NCBI GenBank assembly: GCA_020205615.1
Contig: CM035163.1
Span: 45,787,652-45,851,651 of the forward strand
DNA from: Panax quinquefolius
Lineage: Eukaryota; Streptophyta; Magnoliopsida; Apiales; Araliaceae
Direction: 5' to 3'
Length of the DNA stretch: 64,000 nt
Positions 23,576 through 33,958 of this stretch are shown here, piece by piece. The first letter of the stretch is position 1, and the number at the start of each line of letters is the position of its first letter. Made by a program: the position numbers and the translations under genes. Under the pieces are notes generated by a model. The model made no database searches, had not been told where the DNA came from, and saw nothing but the letters and a program-made list of their open reading frames with translations.

Positions 23576-25580
23576 ATGTCTTCATCTGACCAGTCTAATC
23601 CTGATCCTGTCTCTCGAGAAGAGTTTAACAGATTAAGTAAGCAAATTATAGATTTGGCTATTCTGCTTAAAGAATTACACCAATCTACTCAGGGTTCGTG
23701 AATACCCGTATATACAGAATCCTCTACACAAGGAGGAACACAAGGTTCAGATAAAATAATTCCTGAACTTCAGTTGGATATGACCAACAAAATTCCTGAA
23801 AACACCCATCTTAAAGAAGATTCAGACAACAGTGATATCAGGAAGAAAGTTCTTCAGATGGAGGAAACCCTCCGTTCTATCAAAGGAATTGGAGCACACG
23901 GGAGTGTTTCCTATGCTTACCTTTGTATTTTCCCTAGTGCTCATTATCCAAAGAAGTTAAAAACTCTTAACTATGAAAAGTATGATGGGTTAGGGGATCC
24001 TTACACACATTTGAAGGTGTTCATTGGAGAACTTAGATCTTATGCAGAGGACAAGAAACTCAGAATGTAGCTGTTCCAAAAGAGTCTGACTGGAGAAGCC
24101 CGGACGTAGTATACCAGATTAGACAACTCAAAGATCCACAGTTGAGAGGAACTAGCTCATGCCTTCCTCACTCAGTACAACTTCTAATCTCAGATGGCTC
24201 CTGACCGGTACCAGATTACCAAGGTCAAGAAACATTCTAATGAGTCTTTTAGAGAGTATGTTCAAAGGTGTAGGTGCCTTGCTGCTCAAGTTATTCCATC
24301 CATGACAGAATTAGAAATACTCATGACCTTTATAGACATACAAGAAGCTCCTTTCTATGAAAGAGTCTTAGCTGGCATTGGCAAGCCATTTTCTGAAATG
24401 ATCAAGCACGGAGAGATGGCTGAGATGGGATTGAAGTCAGTAAATATTCAAGACCTAGCCGCTCTTAAAATAGTTACTGAGCACATACAGTCTGGAACTT
24501 ATGGAAACAACCCCCGGAGGGTCCATACAAAGAAAGAGGAAGATGTTTTCTTGATACTACAAGGTCAAAAAGGCAGTCAGAACATGCCTATCCAGAGGAG
24601 AAACTATTCCCCTTTGCAAGCATAGTCTTCTAACCCTCCATTGCCTAAAGGTGGAGAAGTCAGACGTCCCCGAGTGTTCACACCCTTAGGGGACCCACTC
24701 GAGAATATCATTATTCTTTTGACTACTCAGAAGAAAATTACACATCTTCTTCCACTAGCCAACCCAAATGGGAAGGGTTTCAATGCTACTCGGAAGTGTG
24801 CTTATCATGCCGGGGCACCAGGATATGACACTCAGGATTGTTGGGCCTTAAAACAAAAGATCCAGGACTTAATCGACAATGGGGAGATTGTCGTGACTAA
24901 ACCCGAACAACCTCATTTGCAAGACAATCCTCTTCCTCAACATAAAGAAGGAGAGGTCAATATGATTAATTGGAGCAGTGGACAGAGTTCCAATTATGTT
25001 GTTGAATCTTCCCATACCAGCAAAGACAGTGCTGATAGATGGGATTATGCTTAGTTCTAGTTTATGATGGAGTGAAAGATTAAGGCTCTTTGTAAACAAG
25101 TAGATCAGTTGGTAGAACTGGTGATTCATCAACACCAAGTCACACGCCAATTAATCAGTCAGGAGCATGCTAGTCTCCTTCCTTTTGTCATGAATATTCC
25201 ATGCTCGCCTTCAGAAAGTGAAACACTAGAGGATAAAGTTGTGAAAAGAGCAAGTGCCAAAGCCCGTAGGGATTTTGCCAACAAATGGGAATTTACATAT
25301 TTTGGCCAACCTATGGAGGAAATATTTCAGATGTTGATCAATAAAGGAAGAATTACATCCCTTCTACCTCCAATCAATCCCCATTCCAGACGGTTTAATT
25401 TTGAGGGAGTATGCCAATATCACTCACACTCTCGCGATCATAGCACAGAAGAATGCTGGGCACTCCGCCACCTCAGTTAAAATTTAATTGATAGCGGTGT
25501 CCTGCAAATGGTAGATGACAACACTTTGTTACTCGAGAGTGGGAACACATGTCCTACAAAATGGAAAGACGGCGTAACAG
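23576..25580 (+). pseudogene. T2 gag
   Basis: ATG at 23576 (MSSSDQSNPDPVSREEFNRL). One reading frame runs through the whole gene, broken only by stop codons at 23699, 24068, 24107, 24143, 24185, 24623, 25052, 25058, 25073 and 25478. The capsid part includes MAPDRYQITKVKKHSNESF and VLAGIGKPFSEMIKHGEM. Two zinc-knuckle-like motifs follow, CAYHAGAPGYDTQDC (near 24800; one His is replaced by Tyr) and CQYHSHSRDHSTEEC (near 25412). Gag would form the particle that packages the RNA. Most stops fit loss of a Gln, Arg or Trp codon by C-to-T or G-to-A change. Confidence 0.85.
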
Positions 25581-27203
25581 TTATATCCGCTGAGGATGAT
25601 TTGGCTACTAGACCACTCACAATACAAGCAATTCAACTCAAAGGTACTGATAATCCTTTGAAAGTGGCTGCACTAGAGCCAATTAACTTACCATTCAAAC
25701 CACAGTATCCTGTTGTCAGCCTACACAAATTCCCATGGAATTATGGGCAGGTTAAAGGATCTACATCACATAAAACTGTTGCAGTGTCAAAGGAGAATCC
25801 ACTGTATCTTCCCCATCGGGTGATGAAGCCCACCATCAAATCAAATGGGAAAGTTCCCATGGAAAAGATTGAAGAGTTCCTCCGTATTATGGGTCATAAT
25901 GAAGCCAAGGTGGTTTTAAGCTTGAGAGAAGCTCTACAACAAATTTCTATACTAGACTTGGTTTTCTCTTCCGAAGATCATAGGAAAATATTGCTAAGGG
26001 TCTTGGAAGAAGCCCATTTACCGAAATCAGTGGATGTGGAAAATTTCCAACATCTGGTTGATCACATTTTCAATAACAATGTGATATCTTTCATTGATGA
26101 CGACATACCCGCTGAAGGGACCGGTCATTGCAAGCCATTGCACATAGCGATTTTGTCCTCCGAATACATGGTAGGAGGAGTCTCGATAGATGGAGGTTCA
26201 TCTCTTAATATCTGTCCTTATGCTACCTTGGAGAAGATGAATATCAACCCTAAGAGGATCAAAAGTAGCCATATGGTTATCAAAGCTTTTGATGGGTCCC
26301 AACGAAACGCCGTTGGAGTGATTGAATTACCAGTGGAGATTGGTCCACATACATTCAGTGTATCTTTTTACGTGCTCGAAATAGCCACAGGATACAACCT
26401 GCTTTTGGGAAGACCATGGATTCATATGGCTGGAGCCGTCCCTTTCACCCTTCATCAACAACTCAAGTACATTATCAATAATAGCCTAGTAATAGTTAAT
26501 GCTAAGCTGGAATGTCCTGAACAAGGTGACATGCCACTAATCAGTGTCAATTCAGAAGTTGAGCCGGTCAGTTTCCATGCCCTAGAGGTGAGAAACACTC
26601 ATTACCATCCCATTGGGGCGCCACCTCTCACACCCAAGACTTCTGCCGAGGTTATTTCAGCCACTCAAGAGATGATATCATTGGGTCATCAACCTGAACA
26701 AGGATTGGGCAAAGATCATCAGGGTATTAAGTACCCGATTCAAGTGCCCAGTCAAACAGGGACAGTTGGATTAGGTTATTCTGCTAGCTCCAGTCACAAG
26801 AATCCTTATAAGCACAAACAGATTCCTTCAACTTCTGCCATATGGTGATTTTCTCCACCTACAAATCCTGAGCTTGTACAATCTCCGGTAAAGGTTCCAG
26901 CTCATGTTATGGCTATGCTATTTCCCAAACTGATACCGGTTAAAGCAAAAGAGGTCCTGATTCTCGATCCCAAAGTGGAAGAGATGGAACAAAAATGTCA
27001 AAAAGACATCGCCATGATGATGTTAAGCATACACATCATTATCCATGATGAGCATACAAACAGATACACCCCAGACGATGATTGCCCAGATGTCATGGTC
27101 ATCATTAGGGAGAAGGAGGACGATGATAGCCCCTCCATCATTGCAGTCCATCAGGACTTTACCCTCAACAATTGGAGCAGCACTCTATGCATTGGTCGAT
27201 GAG
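25581..27203 (+). pseudogene. T2 protease and G-patch-like region
   Basis: Same frame as gag and open without a stop from 25481 to 26845. The retropepsin site reads GVSIDGGSSLNICPYATL (26170-26225) and the second conserved part reads GYNLLLGRPWIHMAG (about 26390-26435). Near 26700 a G-patch-like segment reads GLGKDHQGIKYPIQV then TVGLGY. Two stops follow (26846 and 27200). The protease matures the polyprotein. The best-preserved block of this element. Confidence 0.85.
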
Positions 27204-27353
27204 GGTAAAATGGGCAAAAATTCTATCTGCCTCGTAGATAACTTTAACTGTTTACTTTTCTGTACAATATTAGAAATTATTTTATCAGTACATACTAACA
27301 CTTTGTATAATTGAACAGTTTCATATATTAAGTGAAAGCATATTTTGTTTCAG
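27204..27353 (+). other. Probable spliced intron in T2 pol
   Basis: A T-rich segment with stops in every frame separates the protease part from the RT part. The acceptor is clear: TATTTTGTTTCAG ends at 27353. Candidate donors are GG/GTAAAA at about 27204 or CTC/GTAGAT at 27234. A spliced intron at this place is known for Ogre elements. T1 has the matching segment. Confidence 0.6.
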
Positions 27354-28440
27354 GACTATGAATTTAGATGTGCCTGTACTTGCTGATGAGGTGCCTTTTC
27401 TCCACAAGGACTGTAACTTTGATGAAAAGTTGGACTCATACTTGATGGAAATAAAAGAGGACATTGAGATACCTCAGGAGATTAAGGAATGGGTGGCTTG
27501 AAAAACCTAAACCTAACCTTGATCAAACCACATCTTTCAATCTCAGAACCATAGAAAACCCTAAGCTAATCCAGATTAGTTCAAACCTTACCCCAAACCA
27601 AAGGAATGACATGGTTGCGCTACTAACCCAATTCCAGGATGTGTTTGCATGGTCTTATAAAGACATAGTGGGTTTGTCCACTGACATTGTCCTTCATCGC
27701 CTTCCCATTAAAGAGAGATTCAAGCCAGTCAGGCAGAAGCTCAGGCGATTGAAACCTGAGTGGAGTTTAAAGGTGAAAGAAAAAATTATGAAACAATTTC
27801 AAGTTGGCATCATCATGGTGTCTACATATCCGGAATGGATATCCAACATTCTTCCCGTGCCTAAACTAGGAGGAAAAGTGCGAGTTTGCGTGGATTATCG
27901 GGATCTGAACAAAGCTTGCCTTAAAGATAGCTTTTTCGTACCATTTATCCATATTCTTATTGACAATACTGCTCAATACGGCATGTACTCCTTTGCGGAC
28001 TGCTTCACGGGGTATCATCAGATTATGGTTGCTGAGGAAGATCGTGATAAAACTTCTTTCATAACGCCTTGGGGAACTTTTTGTTATAAACGGTTGTCAT
28101 TCGGCCTCATCAATACCGGAGTAACCTATCAGTGAGCTATGATGGCTCTTTTCCATGACCTAATGCACAAGGAGATAGAGATGTACATGGACGACATCAT
28201 TGTCAAATCCCGAAGGGAAGAAAACCACTTAGACAATCTCAAAAAGCTTTTTAACAGGCTGTGTAAGTATAACTTGAAGTTAAATTTGGCCAAGTACGCC
28301 TTTGGCGTTAAATCAGGCAAGTTGCTAGGTTTCCTAGTCAGCCACAAAGGGATTGAGCTGGATCTCACCAAAATCCAGGCCATCAAGAAAATGCCCGTTC
28401 CTCAAACAGAGAAGGAAATACGGGGATTTTTGGGAAAAAT
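27354..28440 (+). pseudogene. T2 reverse transcriptase
   Basis: After the acceptor the frame reads DVPVLADEVPFLHKDC and shifts once near 27480 to the frame of the rest. The fingers read FKPVRQKLRRLKPEW, the palm VRVCVDYRDLNKACL and SFADCFTGYHQI, and the catalytic YMDD is at 28184-28195. One TGA at 28133 (Arg position) interrupts. The enzyme would copy the element RNA into DNA. Confidence 0.9.
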
Positions 28441-28900
28441 CAAGTTCATTAGCAGGTTTATCTCTCAACTCACAGCAACCTGTGAGCCTATCTTCAAGCT
28501 ATTAAGGAAGAACTCCTCCATGAAATGGAATGATGAGTGTCAGAAAGCCTTTCTTATAATTAAAGAGCAGTTGGCTAACGCTCTTGTCTTGGTACCTCCC
28601 AAGGATGATGTTCCCCTGTTCATGTACCTGTCCATTAATGATAATGCTATGGGCTGCATGCTGGGACAAAAAGACGATAGAGGCCAAGAGTGAGCTATCT
28701 ACTACCTCAGCAAAAGATTCAGCAGCAGTGAATATATATACACTCTGATTGAGAAGACTTGTTGTGCTTTAGCATGGGCTTCCATGAGGTTACAGCATTA
28801 CCTCCATGGTCACACAACCCATCTCATATCCCACGTGGATCCTCTCAAATATGTGTTCATTAAGCTCATACTGAATTGTCGGCTATCCAGATGGTAGTTG
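28441..28900 (+). pseudogene. T2 RNase H linked to RT
   Basis: Reads MKWNDECQKAFLIIKEQL, then VPLFMYLSINDNAMGCML, then YTLIEKTCCALAWASMRL. In the same frame as the RT. A TGA at 28691 replaces the Arg codon present in T1; TAG and TAA stops near 28893 and 28908 fall at Gln positions. Confidence 0.85.
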
Positions 28901-29639
28901 ATTCTGCAATAATTTGACATCGTCTACGTGATGTAAAAGTATATTAAAGGACAAGAAATTGCGGATCAACTAGCCGCTGCACCCGCAGTGGATTACAAAC
29001 CCTTAGAAACATACTTCCCCGATGAAGGGGTCATGGCAATTCAGCAACACCATCAGTACGATGCATGCAATACGTGGAAAATGTAATTTGATGGAGCTGT
29101 TAACACAGAAGGTTCTAGAGCTGGAGCAGTTCTAGTATCTAGTACGGGGGAGCAATATCCCGTCACCGTTAAATTATAGTTTGCCAGCACCAACAACACA
29201 GCCGAGTATGAAGGCTGTATCATGGGGTTAAAACTTGCTCATTCAATTGGCTTCAGACGGTTAACTGTCATTAGGGATTCGGAGTTGGTAATCAAATAAA
29301 CCACGAGAATCTATCAAACCAAGAGCTACATTTGCTGCCTTACCATTAGCAAGTTTTACAGATGGCTTCGGAGTTTGAAGAAGTAAACTTCCTCCACATT
29401 CCTCGGAATAGGAATGATTTTGCGGATGCACTAGCAACTTTGGCCTCCTTGATCACCATACATGACAAGGAAAACATGTCAAGCATCCCATTTGCCTTAG
29501 AAAAGGCTCCAGCCTATGGGAACTACATTGGATAAGTATCAGATGAGCTACCTCCTATCCAACACCCTTGGTATCAGCACATCAAGAAGTATCTGCGAGA
29601 TGGATCTACACCACCGAGGCGAGCCCTACCAAAAAAAGG
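28901..29639 (+). pseudogene. T2 second (archaeal-type) RNase H and linker
   Basis: Reads IKGQEIADQLAAAPAVDY, then FDGAVNTEGSRAGAVLVSS, NNTAEYEGCIMGLKLAHS and later RNRNDFADALATLASL. The FDG, AEYE and DALA patterns are those of the extra RNase H of the Tat lineage. Stops at 29084 and at several former Gln codons break it. Confidence 0.8.
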
Positions 29640-29881
29640 CGAGATCCATTGATCAAGCTATGAAATTTTACCGAAAGTGAGATGCACTCTACAAAAGAGA
29701 TATAGGATTAGGTCTCCTTAGATGTCTGGATAGAGACCAAGCTCAAAGGCTCATGGATGAAATCCATGGTGGAGTATGTGGCCCACACATGAGCGGACCC
29801 CTACTTGTTATGAAGATCCTCAGAACAGGGCATTACTGGCTTACTATCAAGGCTGACTGTGATGCTCACGTCAAGAGATGC
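29640..29881 (+). pseudogene. T2 integrase, N-terminal part (5' of insertion A)
   Basis: Reads LLRCLDRDQAQRLMDEIHG, then GVCGPHMSGPLL and ADCDAHVKRC: the HHCC zinc-binding domain. It stops in the middle of the second Cys pair, where element A is inserted. The frame is the one used since 27480 and resumes at 56088. Confidence 0.85.
29877..29881 (+). other. Target site duplication of A, left copy
   Basis: GATGC directly before the first base of A, repeated at 56083-56087. Both copies lie in the T2 integrase codons for Arg-Cys. Confidence 0.9.
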
Positions 29882-32800
29882 TGTGAAAGCCCCAAATCCG
29901 GGTCCTAAATCACCACGGATCTAGTACAATCATTCTATAACTATTGCGGAAGATATAAACATAAATTATTTATACAATAAACTTTACACACTATTCCCCA
30001 AGGTCGAGTAACCTTAACTTATACACAATTCATAACTTGTCTAACATATAACATTATTATCATACAATACTATTACAAATCTAGCTGCACATATTAACTT
30101 AAAGCTGGAACTGTCTTTAACCTTTCTTTGTATCCGACACATTCGTCTTAATTTGCAATGTTTATAATGATATAGCAAGGGTGAGCATAAGTTTGCCCAT
30201 CAAATATAAGTTTATTTGAGGATATATCATGATTGAAAGAATTTGTATAATAAGCTGGCTATAATTCAACAATATAGTTGTGAATTAGCATGAACAAATT
30301 TTATGACTGAACGAACATTAAACATGGACATATCAAATATATCTGGACTGGATGGTAATAAAGGTGATCAGCCTTTCATACTTGATACATGCAGTAGGCA
30401 CAGAGTGTAATTTAATAATTCTTAGACATGGTAATCAGAAATGATTAACCACAAACATATTTGAATGAAACAACTCGAGATCAAGTTAAGGAAAACTTGC
30501 ATGTTTCGTTGATTATCGTTACGCAATTTATTAAGCTTTGTCTGATGACCTAATATATAAATAATATCGATATAAAAATTAAAATAATATCATCACAATA
30601 TAATAGTATTATATATATATATATATACATAGAATAACCTAAACACATAACACATAACCTTATCAGTCTACAACACACATAAGACTTAGTATCAGGTCAA
30701 ACTATTTCAAATCGACTTGAGCCCTATTAAAATTCTAACATCCCGACTTGTTTAGTTTAGACAAATCTCGAGTCTAAAATCACTAAGACTCTCGGCCTAA
30801 ACCGTTCACGAGATATCTTAGATAATATATTGTCACCAAAATATTTTTCATAAGCTCGTAATAATTTTCAAGTAATTATTACCATTTATCATAATTTTTC
30901 AATCATTAATATTGTATTTATGTAATTTAAATACCATATAATTCCTTTATCATTAATATTTATTTAATATTAAATATTAATAAAAATCATAACATAATAT
31001 TATAATATATTTATAATATCACAAAGTATTTTTAATACCTTAAAATCATATTTATATGTTTTTTAAACAGCTTAAATCTATTATCCGATAATTGGTATTA
31101 ATATTAAAATATTAATATTTTCATGACAAAATATCAAAAGTTATATTTTATAACTTAAAATATTTTTCAAACCCTTAAATCATTTTTATATGATTTTTCA
31201 AGCATTAATTCTATTTTTCCATAATATATTTAATATATTTATTAAATAAATTCATTACCATTAATATTAATTAATTAATGAAACTTTATCACAAAATATT
31301 AAAAGTCATTAAAAATAACTTAAAATATTTTCTTATACCATAATATAATTTTTCATGATTTTTCAAGTATTAAAATCATTTTTAACTAATTTATTTAATA
31401 TTATAATTAAATAAATTAAATACCTTTTATATTCCATAAATATTAAATATTTATGAAATATACTCAAAATAATTAAAAACTAATTTTCGGACTTTAAAAT
31501 AATTTTTAGAAATTTATTTTGTATTTTTAATAGTTAAAAATTATTTTTCTCTATTTATTTAATAAAATAATTATGTTTCTAATTAAACTATCGCTAAAGG
31601 GCCCTATAGCGACAGAACTGTCGCTATATGTGTTCTTGAGCATGTCAGAACATTCATGGTCAGTTCACAGGGTAAGAGGTTTGACCAATATTTGATCTTA
31701 GATCTTAATGTTTTTTGGGCAAACAAATGTTTTAATCATGTAGTATAAGTGTAATACTACAACTACATACTAATTTTTATGGCCAAAACATATCAAATCA
31801 TAGAGATTCAAGCCTCAGAAACTCTTGTCAGAGCTGTTCTTCATTTCTGGGTTTTCCAGAAATGAAGAACATTTGCAGGTTACTAGTTTTCGATCCTCAT
31901 AACTTGTATTCTGTAACTTGTTTGAGTGAACTATTGGTTCAATCTTGTATCATACATGTCAGGGTACATTTCTATTATATTACATCAACCTAACAACATC
32001 ACAGGTGAGAGATCAAGGCCGGTCAAATGCTTATCAGAAACGTGTTATTGAGAAATCTGGGTTTTCCAAATTTCTTCCCAGGCAGTTGGTCAACGCTGGT
32101 TTGACCTTGATTAATTTTGATTCTGATCATGATATGGGTACTCTAAAGGCACGATCGTGTAGTACTTATACTAGTCTACAAGATCAACACAACAACATAG
32201 ACTAAAAACTAACACACAGCAAGATCTGAGGCTCATAAAAGCTTGTCAGGCCATTCTGGGCAATTCTGGACTGCCCAGATTCAGTCTCCCATGGTCGGTC
32301 AACCATGTTTGACTGCTTATATCTTGTGATAGACACGTGATTTGACCTTGTTTCCAGTTCCAGATCATAGACAACATGACATACTACAGATCTATAACAT
32401 AAAACACCTTAAACATCTAACATAGACAGATCTGGAGGCCCTGACATTAGGCTGTCAGGCCTTATTTTTAGGGTTCTAAGTCAGTTTTAAAAACAAAGAT
32501 TTTGGCTTTTAGATGTTATGGATCTATGATGTAATCATAGATCACTAAATAACATCCTTAAACACTACTCTAGACAACGAACAACAACATCTAACAGGAA
32601 ATCACATGATTTTTAAGTTTTAGGGTTTATACCTTTCTAAGCTTGATCTTTTGATTCTGATTTTTGGATTCTGATCCTTGGCTTGCTAAGAGGCTAACAT
32701 AGCTTAACTTTTGTTTCCCTTCCTCTCAAAATTTCGAAGTCTGAAGAGAGAGAAAAGGTTTGGCTTGAGAGAAAGCTAAAGTAAGTTAGTTTCTTAACTT

Positions 32801-33575
32801 TTAAGTTTATAAACTTTGATTCAATGTACCAAGCCTTGCAAGGTGGCACTAGATATTAGATTTGGTAAGATATAAGGCACATGTGATAAACATAGAGTAG
32901 TAAGTCACCAAGATTTGGAAATCTTTTACTTAACTTTTTAGAAAAAGGGTATTTCGGTCATTTCACATTCACTAAGGGCAATTTGGTCTTTTCCCTTGTA
33001 ACTTGAAGGGTAATTTGTACATTTCCCTTTTATTCCATAACATTTAACACTTAGGCATTTAAACTTAGCTTTTGAATTCCTAAATTAGGGTTTTGAATAT
33101 TCAAATTAGGGTTTCAAATTCCCAGAATTTAGATTAGGGTTTTCGATTCGATCGTTAGGGTTTCTAACAATTCGTTAAAGTTTACTAACTTAATCCTTGA
33201 CACTCTCACATAACTTTAGGGTTTGTTATAGTTATAACTCATCTGATAAATCCTTGATCTTAAATCACAACTGTATACATAAAAATTTACAGTTCACATA
33301 TAGGATCACATATATCGACTCGTATACACTTAGATACTTAACCCTGATAATTCTTCACAAGAATTTTAAATGCACCAAAATCTTATACCTCATTACCATA
33401 CTATCACTTACAGTCTACCAAATTATTCAAGTCTTGTCCAAAATGTTTGAAATCCTTACAATTTCTTTACAGAACTACCAATTCCATACACTTATTTTCA
33501 TTCTAGGTTCTAATATTGAACCTTAAATCAATCAATTATGATTTTAAAAATTTTCTAAATTCTTGGGTTGTCACA
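29882..33575 (-). repeat. 3' LTR of A
   Basis: Aligns with 52645-56082. It is longer than its partner mainly because of about 250 bp (roughly 31852-32100) missing on the right. It contains a cluster of TAGGGTTT words at 33086-33235. AT-rich 30600-31600. The 86- and 109-codon frames at 31945 and 33197 are not recognised as genes. Confidence 0.9.
33086..33235 (-). promoter_or_regulatory. Telo-box-like cluster in A LTR
   Basis: At least five copies of AAACCCTAA-type sequence (on the minus strand), 340-490 bp inside the LTR from its start. The other LTR has the same cluster at about 55600-55735. Telo-boxes are known plant promoter elements; here the role is inferred. Confidence 0.5.
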
Positions 33576-33595
33576 TTCACTCCTTCTTCTAAGAA
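33576..33595 (-). other. Polypurine tract of A
   Basis: On the minus strand TTAGAAGAAGGAGTGAA abuts the LTR start TGTGACAACCC. Confidence 0.7.
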
Positions 33596-33648
33596 TTTCT
33601 TCCCCGAAATTCACCTTACACCTTACATCATATTGCTTACACCATTCA

Positions 33649-33958
33649 TGTGACGCCCCCAAAATAGGTCCACACGACCCATTGTCAGTCGCCAGATATC
33701 ACACTATAAAAATCAAATACAAACTTCATTTATACAACTGTTGAACTGTCGTGCAGAATACGACCACAGTTAAGCTGTGAGTTTTAATACAATATTGTCT
33801 CATAGACAGTATCCAAACTTAAATTATTACAATGCCATATAAAATACAGCAGCAAATATTTTAAGACCCCAAAGAAGAACGAGAAGATCACTATCTTGTT
33901 CATTCTAATGAGGTGCACTTTTGACTCTTTCAAAGTCGGGTTCTCATCACCTTATTAT
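33649..33958 (-). repeat. 3' LTR of B1, distal piece (left of C)
   Basis: Matches 46562-46870 of the right LTR. It stops at CTTATTATTG, where C begins. The remaining piece is at 43847-46215. Confidence 0.85.

Noticed and set aside
31945..32205. 86-codon ORF in A LTR
   Set aside because: It falls in the segment absent from the other LTR, starts without context and shows no domain.
33086..33235. Interstitial telomere
   Set aside because: The TAGGGTTT words are dispersed and not head-to-tail.
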